Of a stretch of DNA of 44,552 bases, positions 33,035-42,629 are shown piece by piece. The stretch's first letter is position 1, and every line of letters begins with the position of its first letter. The notes beneath the pieces were generated by a model, which was not told where the DNA came from, made no database searches, and saw nothing but the letters and a program-made list of their open reading frames with translations. Origin of the DNA: Elusimicrobia bacterium RIFOXYA2_FULL_39_19 (GTDB taxonomy: Bacteria > Elusimicrobiota > Endomicrobiia > CG1-02-37-114 > XYA2-FULL-39-19). A program made the translations under genes and the position numbers. Location: positions 1 through 44,552 of the forward strand of contig MGVC01000084.1 in NCBI GenBank assembly GCA_001800285.1, written 5' to 3'.

Positions 33035-34462
33035 ATGTTCGGAAAAATGTTATTAAAGAAAATGAATCGTGTCGCTTTATTGTTAGTATTGCTACCCGTA
33101 CTGGTTTTTGCAGTTCCAACCCAGATAAATTTTCAGGGAATGTTAACAGACCCAAATACAGGTGATCCTCTCGGTGGCACCCCTCCGGGTACTCAATACG
33201 ATATGAAAATCAGTTTATGGGACCAATTATCCAGTGGAACTCAAAAATGGACTGAAACAAGAGATGGTACAAATGCTGTTTATGTGTCAGAAGGTTTGTT
33301 AAATGCGGTTTTAGGCCAGGTAACTGCATTAACGTCTGATGTTTTCAGCAATAACTCTGAATTGTACTTACAAATAGAAATCAGTGCCCATAGCGCAAAC
33401 ACTTATCAAACACTTTCACCAAGGCAAAAAGTTACAAGTGTTGGTTATGCTTTAGTTGCAGACAAGGCTGAACAAAATGTTTTAAAAACTGGTGATACAA
33501 TGACGGGAAAACTAAGTATACTGGCACCATTAGGACATGATGATTATGATTTAAATAGCAGATCGTCTGTATATGTTAGAAATGAATCACAAACAACTTA
33601 TGGAAATGGTTTATATATATTCAGTGCCCCAAGGTGGGGAGATGGAATAAGAATTAGCGCTGGGAGTTATGGAGTAAAAAGCACCGCTGTAGATTTTGGT
33701 TTATCTGGAGAAGCAACAGGTGTTACTTTACCGAGTTATGGTTTATATGGATCTAGTTTATATGGGTATGGTCTTCGTTGCAGTGGAGGAAATGCGGGTC
33801 TTTTTGCCCAAGGTAATTTTTCGAACTCTTGGGCTGGTTGGTTTGAAGGAAAAATTAATGTAACTGGTGATATCTGGGCTAATGATGTTCATGTTCCTGG
33901 AGGAGATATTGCGGAAAATTACGAGTCAAAGGAAAAATTAGAACCAGGAGATGTAGTAATTGCAGACAAAAATAATCCGATGCTTATAAAAAGATGTAGT
34001 ACAGAATACGATACAAAAGTATTGGGTGTAATTTCTACAAACCCGGGACTGGTTATTGATTCTTACTCTTCCGATTATGAAAAACCAACTTTTACAAAGA
34101 AATCAGAAAAAACCTATGAATCTGCAAAGTCAGAAGAATTACTGAAATACAAAGAAAAAAAGGACGTAACCGAAGAAAATAATATTTCAAAGCCCGAAGA
34201 TTTACCAGAACTTCCAAAAACAGATGCAATGGCAAAGAAAAATGGAAATCTTTTAGCAATTGTCGGAAAAGTTCCTACAAAAGTGACTACTGAAAATGGG
34301 CCAATAGGAATCGGAGACTTACTTACCACATCTTCAAAACCCGGTTATGCTATGAAAGCAACAATAGACAGTTTTGATAAAGTGGGAACAATTATCGGCA
34401 AAGCTCTTGAACCTCTTGAAAAAGGTGAAGGAAAAATTATGGTTTTGATAAACCTGCAATAA
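33035..34462 (+). CDS. Exported tail-fibre-like protein preceding the RHS gene
   Basis: A 475-residue protein with a signal peptide (LLLVLLPVLVFA). The N-terminal domain (residues about 25-145: TQINFQGMLTDPNTGDPLGG, WTETRDGTNAVYVSEGLL, LSPRQKVTSVGYALVADKAE) is of the kind found before tail-fibre or collagen-like stalks. The middle carries TGDTMTGKLSI and a glycine/tyrosine repeat. The C-terminal part (GGDIAENYESKEKLEPGDVV, LAIVGKVPTKV, GPIGIGDLLTTSSKPGYAMK) resembles the end domain of phage-tail/S74-neighbour structural proteins. No catalytic residue is claimed. It ends 1 bp before the RHS start codon, so the two are translationally coupled and likely act together at the cell surface. GGGGGAAAG lies upstream of the ATG. 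Confidence 0.72.
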   Translation: MFGKMLLKKMNRVALLLVLLPVLVFAVPTQINFQGMLTDPNTGDPLGGTPPGTQYDMKISLWDQLSSGTQKWTETRDGTNAVYVSEGLLNAVLGQVTALTSDVFSNNSELYLQIEISAHSANTYQTLSPRQKVTSVGYALVADKAEQNVLKTGDTMTGKLSILAPLGHDDYDLNSRSSVYVRNESQTTYGNGLYIFSAPRWGDGIRISAGSYGVKSTAVDFGLSGEATGVTLPSYGLYGSSLYGYGLRCSGGNAGLFAQGNFSNSWAGWFEGKINVTGDIWANDVHVPGGDIAENYESKEKLEPGDVVIADKNNPMLIKRCSTEYDTKVLGVISTNPGLVIDSYSSDYEKPTFTKKSEKTYESAKSEELLKYKEKKDVTEENNISKPEDLPELPKTDAMAKKNGNLLAIVGKVPTKVTTENGPIGIGDLLTTSSKPGYAMKATIDSFDKVGTIIGKALEPLEKGEGKIMVLINLQ

Positions 34463-34463
34463 A

Positions 34464-37400
34464 ATGCTGAAAAAAATAATTCTGCTTTTAATGGTGTTTA
34501 TTTTAGTAATTGCAACTCCCGTAACATATTTTTCTATGTGGAGTGATGACTATGCAGTTTCAAGAATAACAAACAACAACGAAAGCGCAAAAAAACAATC
34601 CACAAATTACAACTTAAACACAAATTTTGGTGAATCATTCATTGGTTTAACACAAAGCCAATCCTATAAAATAACAATAGGATTTTTTGGAGCATCAAAA
34701 GCCAAATACCTGCCCAACGGGTTACCTTCGCCTGAGCCAACACTTATTGAAGCATCAGCACAACCGCCATCAGTAAATGCCGGTGAAACCTCAAATATTA
34801 CTGCATTGATAATAGATGCACGTTATACGGATCAAAGGCCTGTCCCAAATGTTCAGGTGAATTTTCAGGTAACAGCTGGCGGTGGTTCTTTAGAAGTAAT
34901 AAACGGTACTTCTGATGAAAATGGTTACGCCAGAGCAAGATTGACTACGGGGCCTAATACTGCAGAAAACAAAATAAAAATAACTGTTCAGGGACAAACC
35001 CTTATAGAAAAGACCGTAATAGTAAACGGTTATAAAGCCGCAATTACAGGCAGCATTACTGGAACCCCAACAGTCGGAAGTTCTTTTATAAACTCGCAAT
35101 ACAGCCCCGCGTTGCCTGCCCCAGGAAGTTTATCAGGATATAAAAGTTTAAGTGCTATTCTTAAGGAAAAAGAACTTAGAGAAAAAGAAATACAAGAACA
35201 GCAAGAAAGAGAGAAAAAGCAGGAAGAATTCAGGCAGTATATGTTAAGCAGGAAAATAGAGCAATTTATTGGATTTCAAAAAAGTATTAATGAAACAATA
35301 ACAGAAATGAACAAATTGGCAGGAAAAATAGAAAAGAGAAGAGAAAAATATGATATGACAGTAGGCTTAATAGGTGATTATCAATCAGCAGGCGGTTTAA
35401 CAAAAAGCCAGTATAAAACAGCTTTAAATAAAGTAGGAAGAGCGGAATCCTTAGCTGCTGAAATCAATACCATGGTTGAACAATATAATGAGTACTCAGA
35501 AAAACTTAACAAATTGACTGCACATGCCCAATATCTTTGCGATGAAGTTGAAGAAATTGTCTGTGATTTTAATCCTGTAAACACTTTTAATGGAAACCTG
35601 ATTTACACGGTAAGAGATTTGTTTTTGCCTTCCAGGGGAATGTCTTTACAATTATCCAGGACTTATAATAGTTTCTCAGCCGCAGACAGCCCGTTCGGCT
35701 ATGGTTGGACTTTTTCTTATGATATGTACTTGAAGTTCATTGATGCGGACAATATAGTTTTTCATAGAGGTGATGGGGCAGAAATAAATTACTTGAAACA
35801 GCAAGATGGTACATTTAAGCCGGCAATAGGGAATTATTCAAACTTAATAGAAAATACTGATAATAGTTATACATTGACAGAACAATCAGGCATGAAGTTT
35901 AAATTCAGCGTTTCAGGCAAGTTAACCCAACTAGTTGACCGCAATAACAATACAATAACACTCACCTACACTGACGGCAAACTCACAAAAATAACTGATA
36001 CAACCGGCAGAGAAACTTTTTTCCAATATAACTTACAGGGCAGAATTTCAAAACTCATAGACCCGGCAAGCAGGGAAACAAATTATACTTACAATGAAAA
36101 TGGTGACTTAACTCAGGTAACCGGCCCGGGAGATTTTGCGGCAACTTATGCGTATGACAGCAACCACCTGATGATAGAACGCAATGACCCAAATTGTGAC
36201 ATAAAAAAATATGTTAAAAGAAAATATGAGTATGATGAAAATAACAGGGTAATTACTGAAATAGATGGCCTGAATAATAGGTTTACTATTCAATATGACC
36301 TGGCAAACAGAATAACCATTTTTACCGATGCTAAAGGCAATCAGACACAATTCCAATATGACGCTCTATGCAGATTGATTTCGCAGACAAATGCCGATAA
36401 CAATACAAAAACATATTCCTGGGATTCAAATAATAACAATACAAGTGTTACGGATTATAAAGGAGAAATAACCCAGTATACTTATGATATATATGGCAAT
36501 GAAGCCAGCGCTACAGACCCGTTGGGGAAAGTCCGGTCCGGAACCTGGGATATTTATGGAAATCCATTAACGGTTACAGACCCGAAGGGGAACACAACTA
36601 CATTTACTTATGACAATAATGGAAATCTCATTGAAATTGAAGATGCCTTGGATTCAACAATTCAATACAGTTATAATTCTTATGGGCAAAAAACATCCGT
36701 TACTGACAAAAATAACCACACCAGTACCTATGAATATGATCAATACGGTAACAATAACATAATAACTGACCCTCAAGAAGGGTCAACAAATCTTACCTAT
36801 GATGTTATTGGAAGATTAACGGGTGTTACGGATCCACTCAACAGAACCATGTATTATAATTACGATAATAGAAATCGCATAACAAAAATCATAAATTCCG
36901 ATGCAACGGAAAAGAGTTTTACTTATGATATAAATAACAATATTTTAAGCATTACTGATGAAAATAGCAATGTAACTTACTTTGCCTATGATGCCAATAA
37001 CCTGCTTTTAAACATTGAAGACCCTTTGCATAATAATACCGTTTATACTTATGATGAACTTGGCAGGAAAATAACTGTAAAAGACTCAAAAAACAATACT
37101 GCCAGCTTTACTTATGATAAACTTGACCGCATAACCACAGTAACCGATGCGTTAAACAACCAGACATCATTTGCTTATGATAAAATGGGAAATCAATTAT
37201 CTGTTACAGATGCAAGAGGAAAAACCACTTCTTTTGAATATGATGCAATAGGAAAAATGTTAACAAAAACAGATGCAAATGGTAAAAATGTTCTGTACGA
37301 ATATGATTCGGCAGGCTGTCTGACCGGACTTACGGACCAGAATAACCATAAAACGACTTATGAATATAACGCCCTTAATAGAATGATAAAAATCATAGAT

Positions 37401-40340
37401 CCGCTTAACGGCCAAACGATAAATAATTATGATAATGCCGGCAACATAACCTCAATTACAGATGCAAATGGAAATGCCACGTTATACGAATACGATTCTT
37501 TAAACAGACTGGTTAAAATTAAAGACGCGCTTGATAATGAAACCCATTTTACTTATGATGCTGTAGGTAATAAATTGTCAGTAGTAGACGCAAATAATAG
37601 AACCGTGCTATATGAATATAATTCAAGAAACAGGTTAGTTGAAGTGACTGATACCAAAGGCGGTATATCAACTTACGAATATGATAACGCAGGCAATAGA
37701 ACTGCTTTTACTGATGCATTAAATCATGAAACAAATTACCAATATGATGACTTAAACCGGTTAACTAAAACAATTGATGCGTTAAGCAACCAGACGGATT
37801 TTACTTATGACACTGTAGGGAACCTTATTTCAAAAACAGATGCTAACAACAATGTCACTCAATTTGAATATGATGTTTTAAACAGACTGACAAAAACAAT
37901 CAATGCCAAAGGCAAAACAACCCAATTATTGTATGATGCCGTAGGAAATAAAACAGCTGTAATTGATGCTAAAAGTAACCTGACTGCCTTTGAATACGAT
38001 AATTTGAACCGTTTAACAAAAATTACAGACCCTCTGAATAATCAAACCATTTATGCGTATGATTTTGCAGGCAATCGCACAACAATAATGGATGCAAACA
38101 GCAAAACAACAAATTATGAATATGATGCATTAAACAGACTGACAAAAGTAACTGATGCAAATAGTAAATCAACTTCCTATGAATACGATGCTGTGGGCAA
38201 CCGCTTAAGTCTTACAGATGCTAAAGGCAATAAAACCACCTACGAATACAATGCATTAAATAAAATAGTACAAGAAGAAGACCCTCTAAATAAAACTGTC
38301 CAGTACCAGTATAACGCTGTTGGTAATCTTATTGCAAAAATTGATGGAAATGATAACACTATAAGCTACGCTTACGATAATTTTGACCAGCTTACCCAGC
38401 AAACTTATCCAGACCAAGACGTGTCAAATTATACCTATAATGCTGTAGGCAATAGGACCCGCCAGTATAATCAAAATGCTGATGTAAGCTATGGTTATGA
38501 TTCCTTAAATAGGTTGATAACAGTTACCCAAAGTTTTCCCGGCACCAATTTAGGCCCAAAAGTTGTCCAGCATGCTTATGATGCTGTGGGTAATCGCACA
38601 TCGGTTACTTATCCGGATAATAAGGTAACTACATTTGCGCATAATGAAATTAACCAGACAACACAAATAAATGATGCAGATTCAGGAATAATAAGTTATG
38701 AGTACGATGATGTGGGAAATAAAACAAAAGCAACCTATTCAAATGGTATAGAATCTGATTATGTTTATAATGTTAATAACTGGCTTTTTAATATTGAACA
38801 CAAAAACACGCTAACCGGCGTGATGGTTTCTTCGTTTGGGTACACTTATGATAATGTGGGCAACAAAACCAACACAGTTGACGGTTACGGCAAAACGGAC
38901 TATATTTATGATAACCTTTATGAGCTTACAAAGGTTACATTTCCAGAAAAAACCTTCCAGGAATATTATTATGACCCTGTAGGTAACAGGACAAAATTTG
39001 TTGATGAACAGGGCGTAATAAATTATCAGTATAACAATGCAAATGAGCTGACTCAATATCTGGTTAATAGAAACAGCACGCAGGGCAATCAGGGCGGATT
39101 GTATGACCCCGGGATTGTTACGGTATCTACCGGAGCGGTGATTAATTTAAAGACAGGCATAAGCGCAGTAACCCTAAAAAATGTAACTGTTGATTATGAG
39201 TATGACGGAAATGGCAGCCAGGTGCAAAAAACAGTTAAAAATGAAGGGTCAACAATGAATAAAGAATATAACTATCAATACGATTATGAGAACAGGCTTG
39301 TGAAAGTAATTTTTCCTGACAATAGTTATGAAAAGTATTTGTATGCGCCCAATGGAAAGCGGGTGGCGGTACAGAAGTGGCAAGCAAATGCTTCGCAACC
39401 CGAAGAAACAACCTATTTTGTTTATGACGCATTACAGTGCAATAATGTTTATGAGATCAGCGGGAGTTCTGTTTCAAGGTATGTTTATTTATGGCCCGGC
39501 AATGAAATGCTTTCAAAGGTTGTTACTACTTCCGACTTACCACTTATGACTTACGGTTTTTATTACCATTATGATTCATTAGGTTCAGTGAGTGCGATAA
39601 CAAACTCAAGCGGAACTGTGACCAACACATATCGGTACGACCCGTTCGGTAATGTAATGAACAGCACAGGGAAAAACGGCAGATATTCATTCGTAGGTGC
39701 TTTTGGCGTAGAAAATGACGGTATGAGTGGCTTATTTCACATGGGTGCCCGCTATTACGACCCAACAATAGGAAGGTTTATTCAGAGAGATTCTGTAAGA
39801 GGGTTCATTGATGACCCTCTTACCCTGAACAGATATATTTACTGTGGCAATAACCCGATAAACTATATAGATCCGAAAGGATATGGGAAATTGGATTTAG
39901 ATGAAAATACCAATACTTATGGACATGGTGGAACAGGACAAGAATACATTGAAAAATATGGAAATTATGATTCAAATGATATTAATAACAACAATTCAGA
40001 GAGATCGTCTGGTAATTATAATTCGCCCTTGTTGTTCCCTTTAATTGGTGCAATTAGTCCATTGAAAATTACAATAAAAATTGTTAATTTATTACTTAAC
40101 CCAATTCCATTTACAGTAGATGATTTTATCTTTTATTTTCTAAAAGAAGCACCAGAATTAAATCCCATACAAGATAATCCAACAAATCCTGAAAATCCAA
40201 TGTATGGAACGTGGGAATTAGATATAAATAAATTACCAAAACAAGATCCAATACTTTTTATACCCGGAGATGTGCAAATACGTGGAATCAAAAATTCAAA
40301 AAATCAAAGTATAAATAATTATGATTGTAAAAATAAGTGA
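34464..40340 (+). CDS. Full-length RHS/YD-repeat polymorphic toxin-like protein
   Basis: A 1958-residue exported protein. In order: a signal segment (IILLLMVFILVIATPVTYF); a Big-1/invasin-like Ig domain (about 85-190: PPSVNAGETSNITALIIDA, VNFQVTAGGGSLEVINGTSD); a charged coiled coil (about 225-370: KEKELREKEIQEQQERE); a DUF6531-like entry domain (about 375-450: FNGNLIYTVRDLFLPSRGMS); and roughly 50 YD repeats to about residue 1560, built on YEYDALNRLTKVTDANS-like units. The RHS core ends at DPKG near residue 1804, and a unique tip of about 154 residues follows (SPLLFPLIGAISPLKIT, NPTNPENPMYGTWELDINKL). Such proteins form a shell that encloses and releases the C-terminal toxin. The tip's activity is not recognised. 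The next gene overlaps by 20 bp. Confidence 0.9.
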   Translation: MLKKIILLLMVFILVIATPVTYFSMWSDDYAVSRITNNNESAKKQSTNYNLNTNFGESFIGLTQSQSYKITIGFFGASKAKYLPNGLPSPEPTLIEASAQPPSVNAGETSNITALIIDARYTDQRPVPNVQVNFQVTAGGGSLEVINGTSDENGYARARLTTGPNTAENKIKITVQGQTLIEKTVIVNGYKAAITGSITGTPTVGSSFINSQYSPALPAPGSLSGYKSLSAILKEKELREKEIQEQQEREKKQEEFRQYMLSRKIEQFIGFQKSINETITEMNKLAGKIEKRREKYDMTVGLIGDYQSAGGLTKSQYKTALNKVGRAESLAAEINTMVEQYNEYSEKLNKLTAHAQYLCDEVEEIVCDFNPVNTFNGNLIYTVRDLFLPSRGMSLQLSRTYNSFSAADSPFGYGWTFSYDMYLKFIDADNIVFHRGDGAEINYLKQQDGTFKPAIGNYSNLIENTDNSYTLTEQSGMKFKFSVSGKLTQLVDRNNNTITLTYTDGKLTKITDTTGRETFFQYNLQGRISKLIDPASRETNYTYNENGDLTQVTGPGDFAATYAYDSNHLMIERNDPNCDIKKYVKRKYEYDENNRVITEIDGLNNRFTIQYDLANRITIFTDAKGNQTQFQYDALCRLISQTNADNNTKTYSWDSNNNNTSVTDYKGEITQYTYDIYGNEASATDPLGKVRSGTWDIYGNPLTVTDPKGNTTTFTYDNNGNLIEIEDALDSTIQYSYNSYGQKTSVTDKNNHTSTYEYDQYGNNNIITDPQEGSTNLTYDVIGRLTGVTDPLNRTMYYNYDNRNRITKIINSDATEKSFTYDINNNILSITDENSNVTYFAYDANNLLLNIEDPLHNNTVYTYDELGRKITVKDSKNNTASFTYDKLDRITTVTDALNNQTSFAYDKMGNQLSVTDARGKTTSFEYDAIGKMLTKTDANGKNVLYEYDSAGCLTGLTDQNNHKTTYEYNALNRMIKIIDPLNGQTINNYDNAGNITSITDANGNATLYEYDSLNRLVKIKDALDNETHFTYDAVGNKLSVVDANNRTVLYEYNSRNRLVEVTDTKGGISTYEYDNAGNRTAFTDALNHETNYQYDDLNRLTKTIDALSNQTDFTYDTVGNLISKTDANNNVTQFEYDVLNRLTKTINAKGKTTQLLYDAVGNKTAVIDAKSNLTAFEYDNLNRLTKITDPLNNQTIYAYDFAGNRTTIMDANSKTTNYEYDALNRLTKVTDANSKSTSYEYDAVGNRLSLTDAKGNKTTYEYNALNKIVQEEDPLNKTVQYQYNAVGNLIAKIDGNDNTISYAYDNFDQLTQQTYPDQDVSNYTYNAVGNRTRQYNQNADVSYGYDSLNRLITVTQSFPGTNLGPKVVQHAYDAVGNRTSVTYPDNKVTTFAHNEINQTTQINDADSGIISYEYDDVGNKTKATYSNGIESDYVYNVNNWLFNIEHKNTLTGVMVSSFGYTYDNVGNKTNTVDGYGKTDYIYDNLYELTKVTFPEKTFQEYYYDPVGNRTKFVDEQGVINYQYNNANELTQYLVNRNSTQGNQGGLYDPGIVTVSTGAVINLKTGISAVTLKNVTVDYEYDGNGSQVQKTVKNEGSTMNKEYNYQYDYENRLVKVIFPDNSYEKYLYAPNGKRVAVQKWQANASQPEETTYFVYDALQCNNVYEISGSSVSRYVYLWPGNEMLSKVVTTSDLPLMTYGFYYHYDSLGSVSAITNSSGTVTNTYRYDPFGNVMNSTGKNGRYSFVGAFGVENDGMSGLFHMGARYYDPTIGRFIQRDSVRGFIDDPLTLNRYIYCGNNPINYIDPKGYGKLDLDENTNTYGHGGTGQEYIEKYGNYDSNDINNNNSERSSGNYNSPLLFPLIGAISPLKITIKIVNLLLNPIPFTVDDFIFYFLKEAPELNPIQDNPTNPENPMYGTWELDINKLPKQDPILFIPGDVQIRGIKNSKNQSINNYDCKNK
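38785..39886 (+). repeat. RHS core repeat block, master copy
   Basis: The 3' part of the full-length RHS gene that is re-used in the two downstream cassettes (40667-41620 and 42667-43790). Stretches such as 39480-39570 are identical or nearly so in all three. Confidence 0.85.
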
Positions 40341-40593
40341 CAAAAATAAATTTAAAAAAAACGTAACTTTCATATCAATAGTTATTGTTATGAATACTAT
40401 TTTCAATGGATTGATAAATTTAAAACATTATTATGGTATATTTATATTGGTTTTAATAGTACCAATCAGTATGTTTATAACTCAATTTTTATTAAAAAAG
40501 CTAAAATTTCCTGTAATAGTCTTGTTAATTGTTATTTTTTACATGATGTTTTTTTTAGGTAAATATTTTTTAAATGTATTTTTAACCACGTAA
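40321..40593 (+). CDS. Small membrane protein, candidate immunity protein of the full-length RHS tip
   Basis: A 90-residue protein, mostly hydrophobic, with about three transmembrane helices (VTFISIVIVMNTIFNGLI, YGIFILVLIVPISMFITQFL, FPVIVLLIVIFYMMFFLGKY) and a basic N-terminus (KISDKNKFKKN). No family is recognised. Its ATG lies 20 bp inside the RHS tip in another frame, the usual layout of toxin-immunity pairs. If it is the immunity protein, the tip should act in or through the inner membrane. No clear Shine-Dalgarno site is seen, so translation may depend on the RHS ribosome. Confidence 0.6.
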   Translation: MIVKISDKNKFKKNVTFISIVIVMNTIFNGLINLKHYYGIFILVLIVPISMFITQFLLKKLKFPVIVLLIVIFYMMFFLGKYFLNVFLTT

Positions 40594-40654
40594 AAGCAAC
40601 AATTGTATTGATTGACATTGTGATAATAGAAAACAGAGATCAAGAAGTTAATTT

Positions 40655-41968
40655 ATGGCAATAAAAATAGCGTTTCCAGAAAAAACCTTCCAGGAGTATT
40701 ATTATGACCCTGCAGGTAACCGGACAAAATTTGTTGATGAACAGGGAATTATAAATTACCAATATAACAGCGCAAATGAGCTGACTCAATATCTGGTTAA
40801 CAGAAATAACACTCAGGGCAATCAGGGTGGGGTCTATGACCCCGGGTTTGCTACGGTCTCTACAGGCGCGGTGATTAATTTAAAGACAGGCATAAGCGCG
40901 GTAAGCCCAAAAAATGTAACTGTTGATTATGAGTATGACGGAAATGGTAGCCAGCTGCAAAAGACAGTAAATAGTGAAGGGTCAATAGTGAATAAAGAAT
41001 ATAACTACCAGTACGATTATGAAAATAGGCTTGTGAAAGTAATTTTTCCTGACAATAGTTATGAAAAATACCTTTATGCCCCAAATGGTAAGCGGGTGGC
41101 GGTACAGAAGTGGAGAGCCAGCGCAATCGAACCGGAAGAAACTACATATTTTGTGTATGACGCGCTTCAGTGCAATAATGTTTATGAGATCAGCGGGAGT
41201 TCTGTTTCAAGATATATTTATTTATGGCCCGGCAATGAGATGCTTTCAAAGGTTGTTACTACTTCCGACTTACCACTTATGACTTACGGTTTTTATTACC
41301 ATTATGATTCGTTAGGTTCAGTAAGTGCAATAACAGATAGCAGCGGCGTAGTAACCAACACCTACCGGTACGACCCATTTGGTAATGTAATGAACAGCAC
41401 GGGAAAATCAGGGCGTTATAGCTTTGTCGGTGCTTTTGGTGTTGAGAACGATGGAATGAGCGGTCTTTTCCACATGGGTGCAAGGTATTATGACCCAACA
41501 ATAGGAAGGTTTATTCAGAGAGATTCTGTAAGAGGATTTATAGATGATCCTCTTACATTAAACAGATATGTTTATTGCGGGAACAATCCGATAAACTACA
41601 TAGACCCGAAAGGTTTCAGTAAATTAGATTTAGATGAAAATGCATATACTTATGGACATGGTAATACAGGACAAGAATACATTGAAAAATCCGGGAGTTT
41701 TAATAAAGATGATTTTAATGATTTTACTACAACAAGAATGGATTTTAGTATTAGTGAATCAATGAAAAGTGTAGGGGAACAGTTGAAATATCTTGGTGAA
41801 GGTATTGCATTAGGGGGTGTAGCCATAGGATTGATAACAAGGATTCCAGTAATAGGAATAGCTTCTGCGGCAGCCGGCGGGGGTATTATAGCTGTTGGGA
41901 TTGCTTTAGAATTAGGTGGTGCTTATTATGGCAATTTTGAAGAAGATAAAAAATCATATTGTAAGTAA
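40655..41968 (+). CDS. Orphan RHS core cassette with hydrophobic tip (cassette 4)
   Basis: A 437-residue frame. From FPEKTFQEYYYDPAGNRTKF (nt 40667) to DPKG (about residue 317) it repeats the core of the full-length RHS gene. The tip first matches that gene for about 25 more residues (SKLDLDENAYTYGHGNTGQE) and then becomes unique. It includes a strongly hydrophobic, Gly/Ala-rich region (IALGGVAIGLITRIPVIGIA, then SAAAGGGIIAVGIALELGGA) that could insert into membranes like a pore-former hairpin. ATG 40655 lies only 4 codons before the homology begins and there is no signal peptide, so the cassette is probably a silent donor for recombination rather than a working secreted protein. Confidence 0.75.
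   Translation: MAIKIAFPEKTFQEYYYDPAGNRTKFVDEQGIINYQYNSANELTQYLVNRNNTQGNQGGVYDPGFATVSTGAVINLKTGISAVSPKNVTVDYEYDGNGSQLQKTVNSEGSIVNKEYNYQYDYENRLVKVIFPDNSYEKYLYAPNGKRVAVQKWRASAIEPEETTYFVYDALQCNNVYEISGSSVSRYIYLWPGNEMLSKVVTTSDLPLMTYGFYYHYDSLGSVSAITDSSGVVTNTYRYDPFGNVMNSTGKSGRYSFVGAFGVENDGMSGLFHMGARYYDPTIGRFIQRDSVRGFIDDPLTLNRYVYCGNNPINYIDPKGFSKLDLDENAYTYGHGNTGQEYIEKSGSFNKDDFNDFTTTRMDFSISESMKSVGEQLKYLGEGIALGGVAIGLITRIPVIGIASAAAGGGIIAVGIALELGGAYYGNFEEDKKSYCK
40667..41620 (+). repeat. RHS core repeat block, second copy
   Basis: Homologous to about 38940-39886 of the full-length gene. Identical runs alternate with silent differences. Confidence 0.85.
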
Positions 41969-42002
41969 TCACAATAATTAAAATAACAAAATGGAGTGTT
42001 TT

Positions 42003-42368
42003 ATGTCAATATTAAAATATTTTCATGTTTTTATGTGGTCATTCATTTTATTCGCAATGACAATAGATTATTTACATGCCATAAAAATCAAATCAAAATC
42101 ACGTTATTATTATAAGGATTATTACATGAATTTATTTTTTACTTTGTTATCATTACAATTGTTATATATTGAGAGGTTCATTACAAATAGCATTGTCAGT
42201 TATGTATTAATAATTATAGGTTTAATTATTGGTGTCATATTTGTAATTGTGTCAAGTAAAGTGCGTTTTAAAAAAACAATCTTTAATTATCTTTTCTTTA
42301 GTATAACAATTTTCCTATTATTTCCGTGCCAAATTGTTTTATTAGCTATCAAAATAATTAAACCTTAG
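42003..42368 (+). CDS. Polytopic membrane protein, candidate immunity protein for cassette 4
   Basis: A 121-residue protein with about four transmembrane helices (FHVFMWSFILFAMTIDYLHA, NLFFTLLSLQLLYIERFI, VSYVLIIIGLIIGVIFVIVS, NYLFFSITIFLLFPCQIVLL). ATG 42003 is chosen over 41991 because GGAG (41993-41996) lies at proper spacing before it. It follows the hydrophobic tip of cassette 4 by 34 bp. In colicin-type systems, immunity to pore-formers is provided by small polytopic inner-membrane proteins of this kind. The pairing is inferred from order and topology; no family was recognised. Confidence 0.6.
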   Translation: MSILKYFHVFMWSFILFAMTIDYLHAIKIKSKSRYYYKDYYMNLFFTLLSLQLLYIERFITNSIVSYVLIIIGLIIGVIFVIVSSKVRFKKTIFNYLFFSITIFLLFPCQIVLLAIKIIKP

Positions 42369-42476
42369 ATGTTTTGTATTGTTGTCTTATAATGGAATAT
42401 TAATAATTAAACTTATGAGCTATCAGGTTTGATAGTTAATAAAGGTTGAAAAACCCAAAACACTAAGTAAAGAATA

Positions 42477-42629
42477 ATGAAAAAGTATATGATACATAAA
42501 ACTTATATTAGAGTTTTAGTTATTGCAATTATAATTATCAATAATCAGTTTCTTTTTTCTGCTGAATGGAAAAGGGATACTGTTGGTTCGGGCAACGGTA
42601 AGATGCAACACTTAGCTGTTGGTGAATGA
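42477..42629 (+). pseudogene. Remnant of an exported FG-GAP/VCBS-like protein gene
   Basis: A 50-codon frame: a signal peptide (IRVLVIAIIIINNQFLFSAE) and then WKRDTVGSGNGKMQHLAVGE, which looks like the first blade of an FG-GAP/VCBS-type propeller (usual pattern GSG..GM...AVGDGRNDG). After the stop, the same frame continues RNDGV, stop, KAYD, stop, so homology runs on past the stop codons: a decayed gene. It sits between immunity candidate 4 and RHS cassette 5 and may be what was there before the cassette inserted. Confidence 0.45.

Noticed and set aside
34464-40340. Type VI secretion (PAAR/VgrG-linked) RHS effector
   Set aside because: The N-terminus has a signal peptide, an Ig-like domain and a coiled coil rather than a PAAR domain, and no VgrG, Hcp or adaptor gene is nearby.
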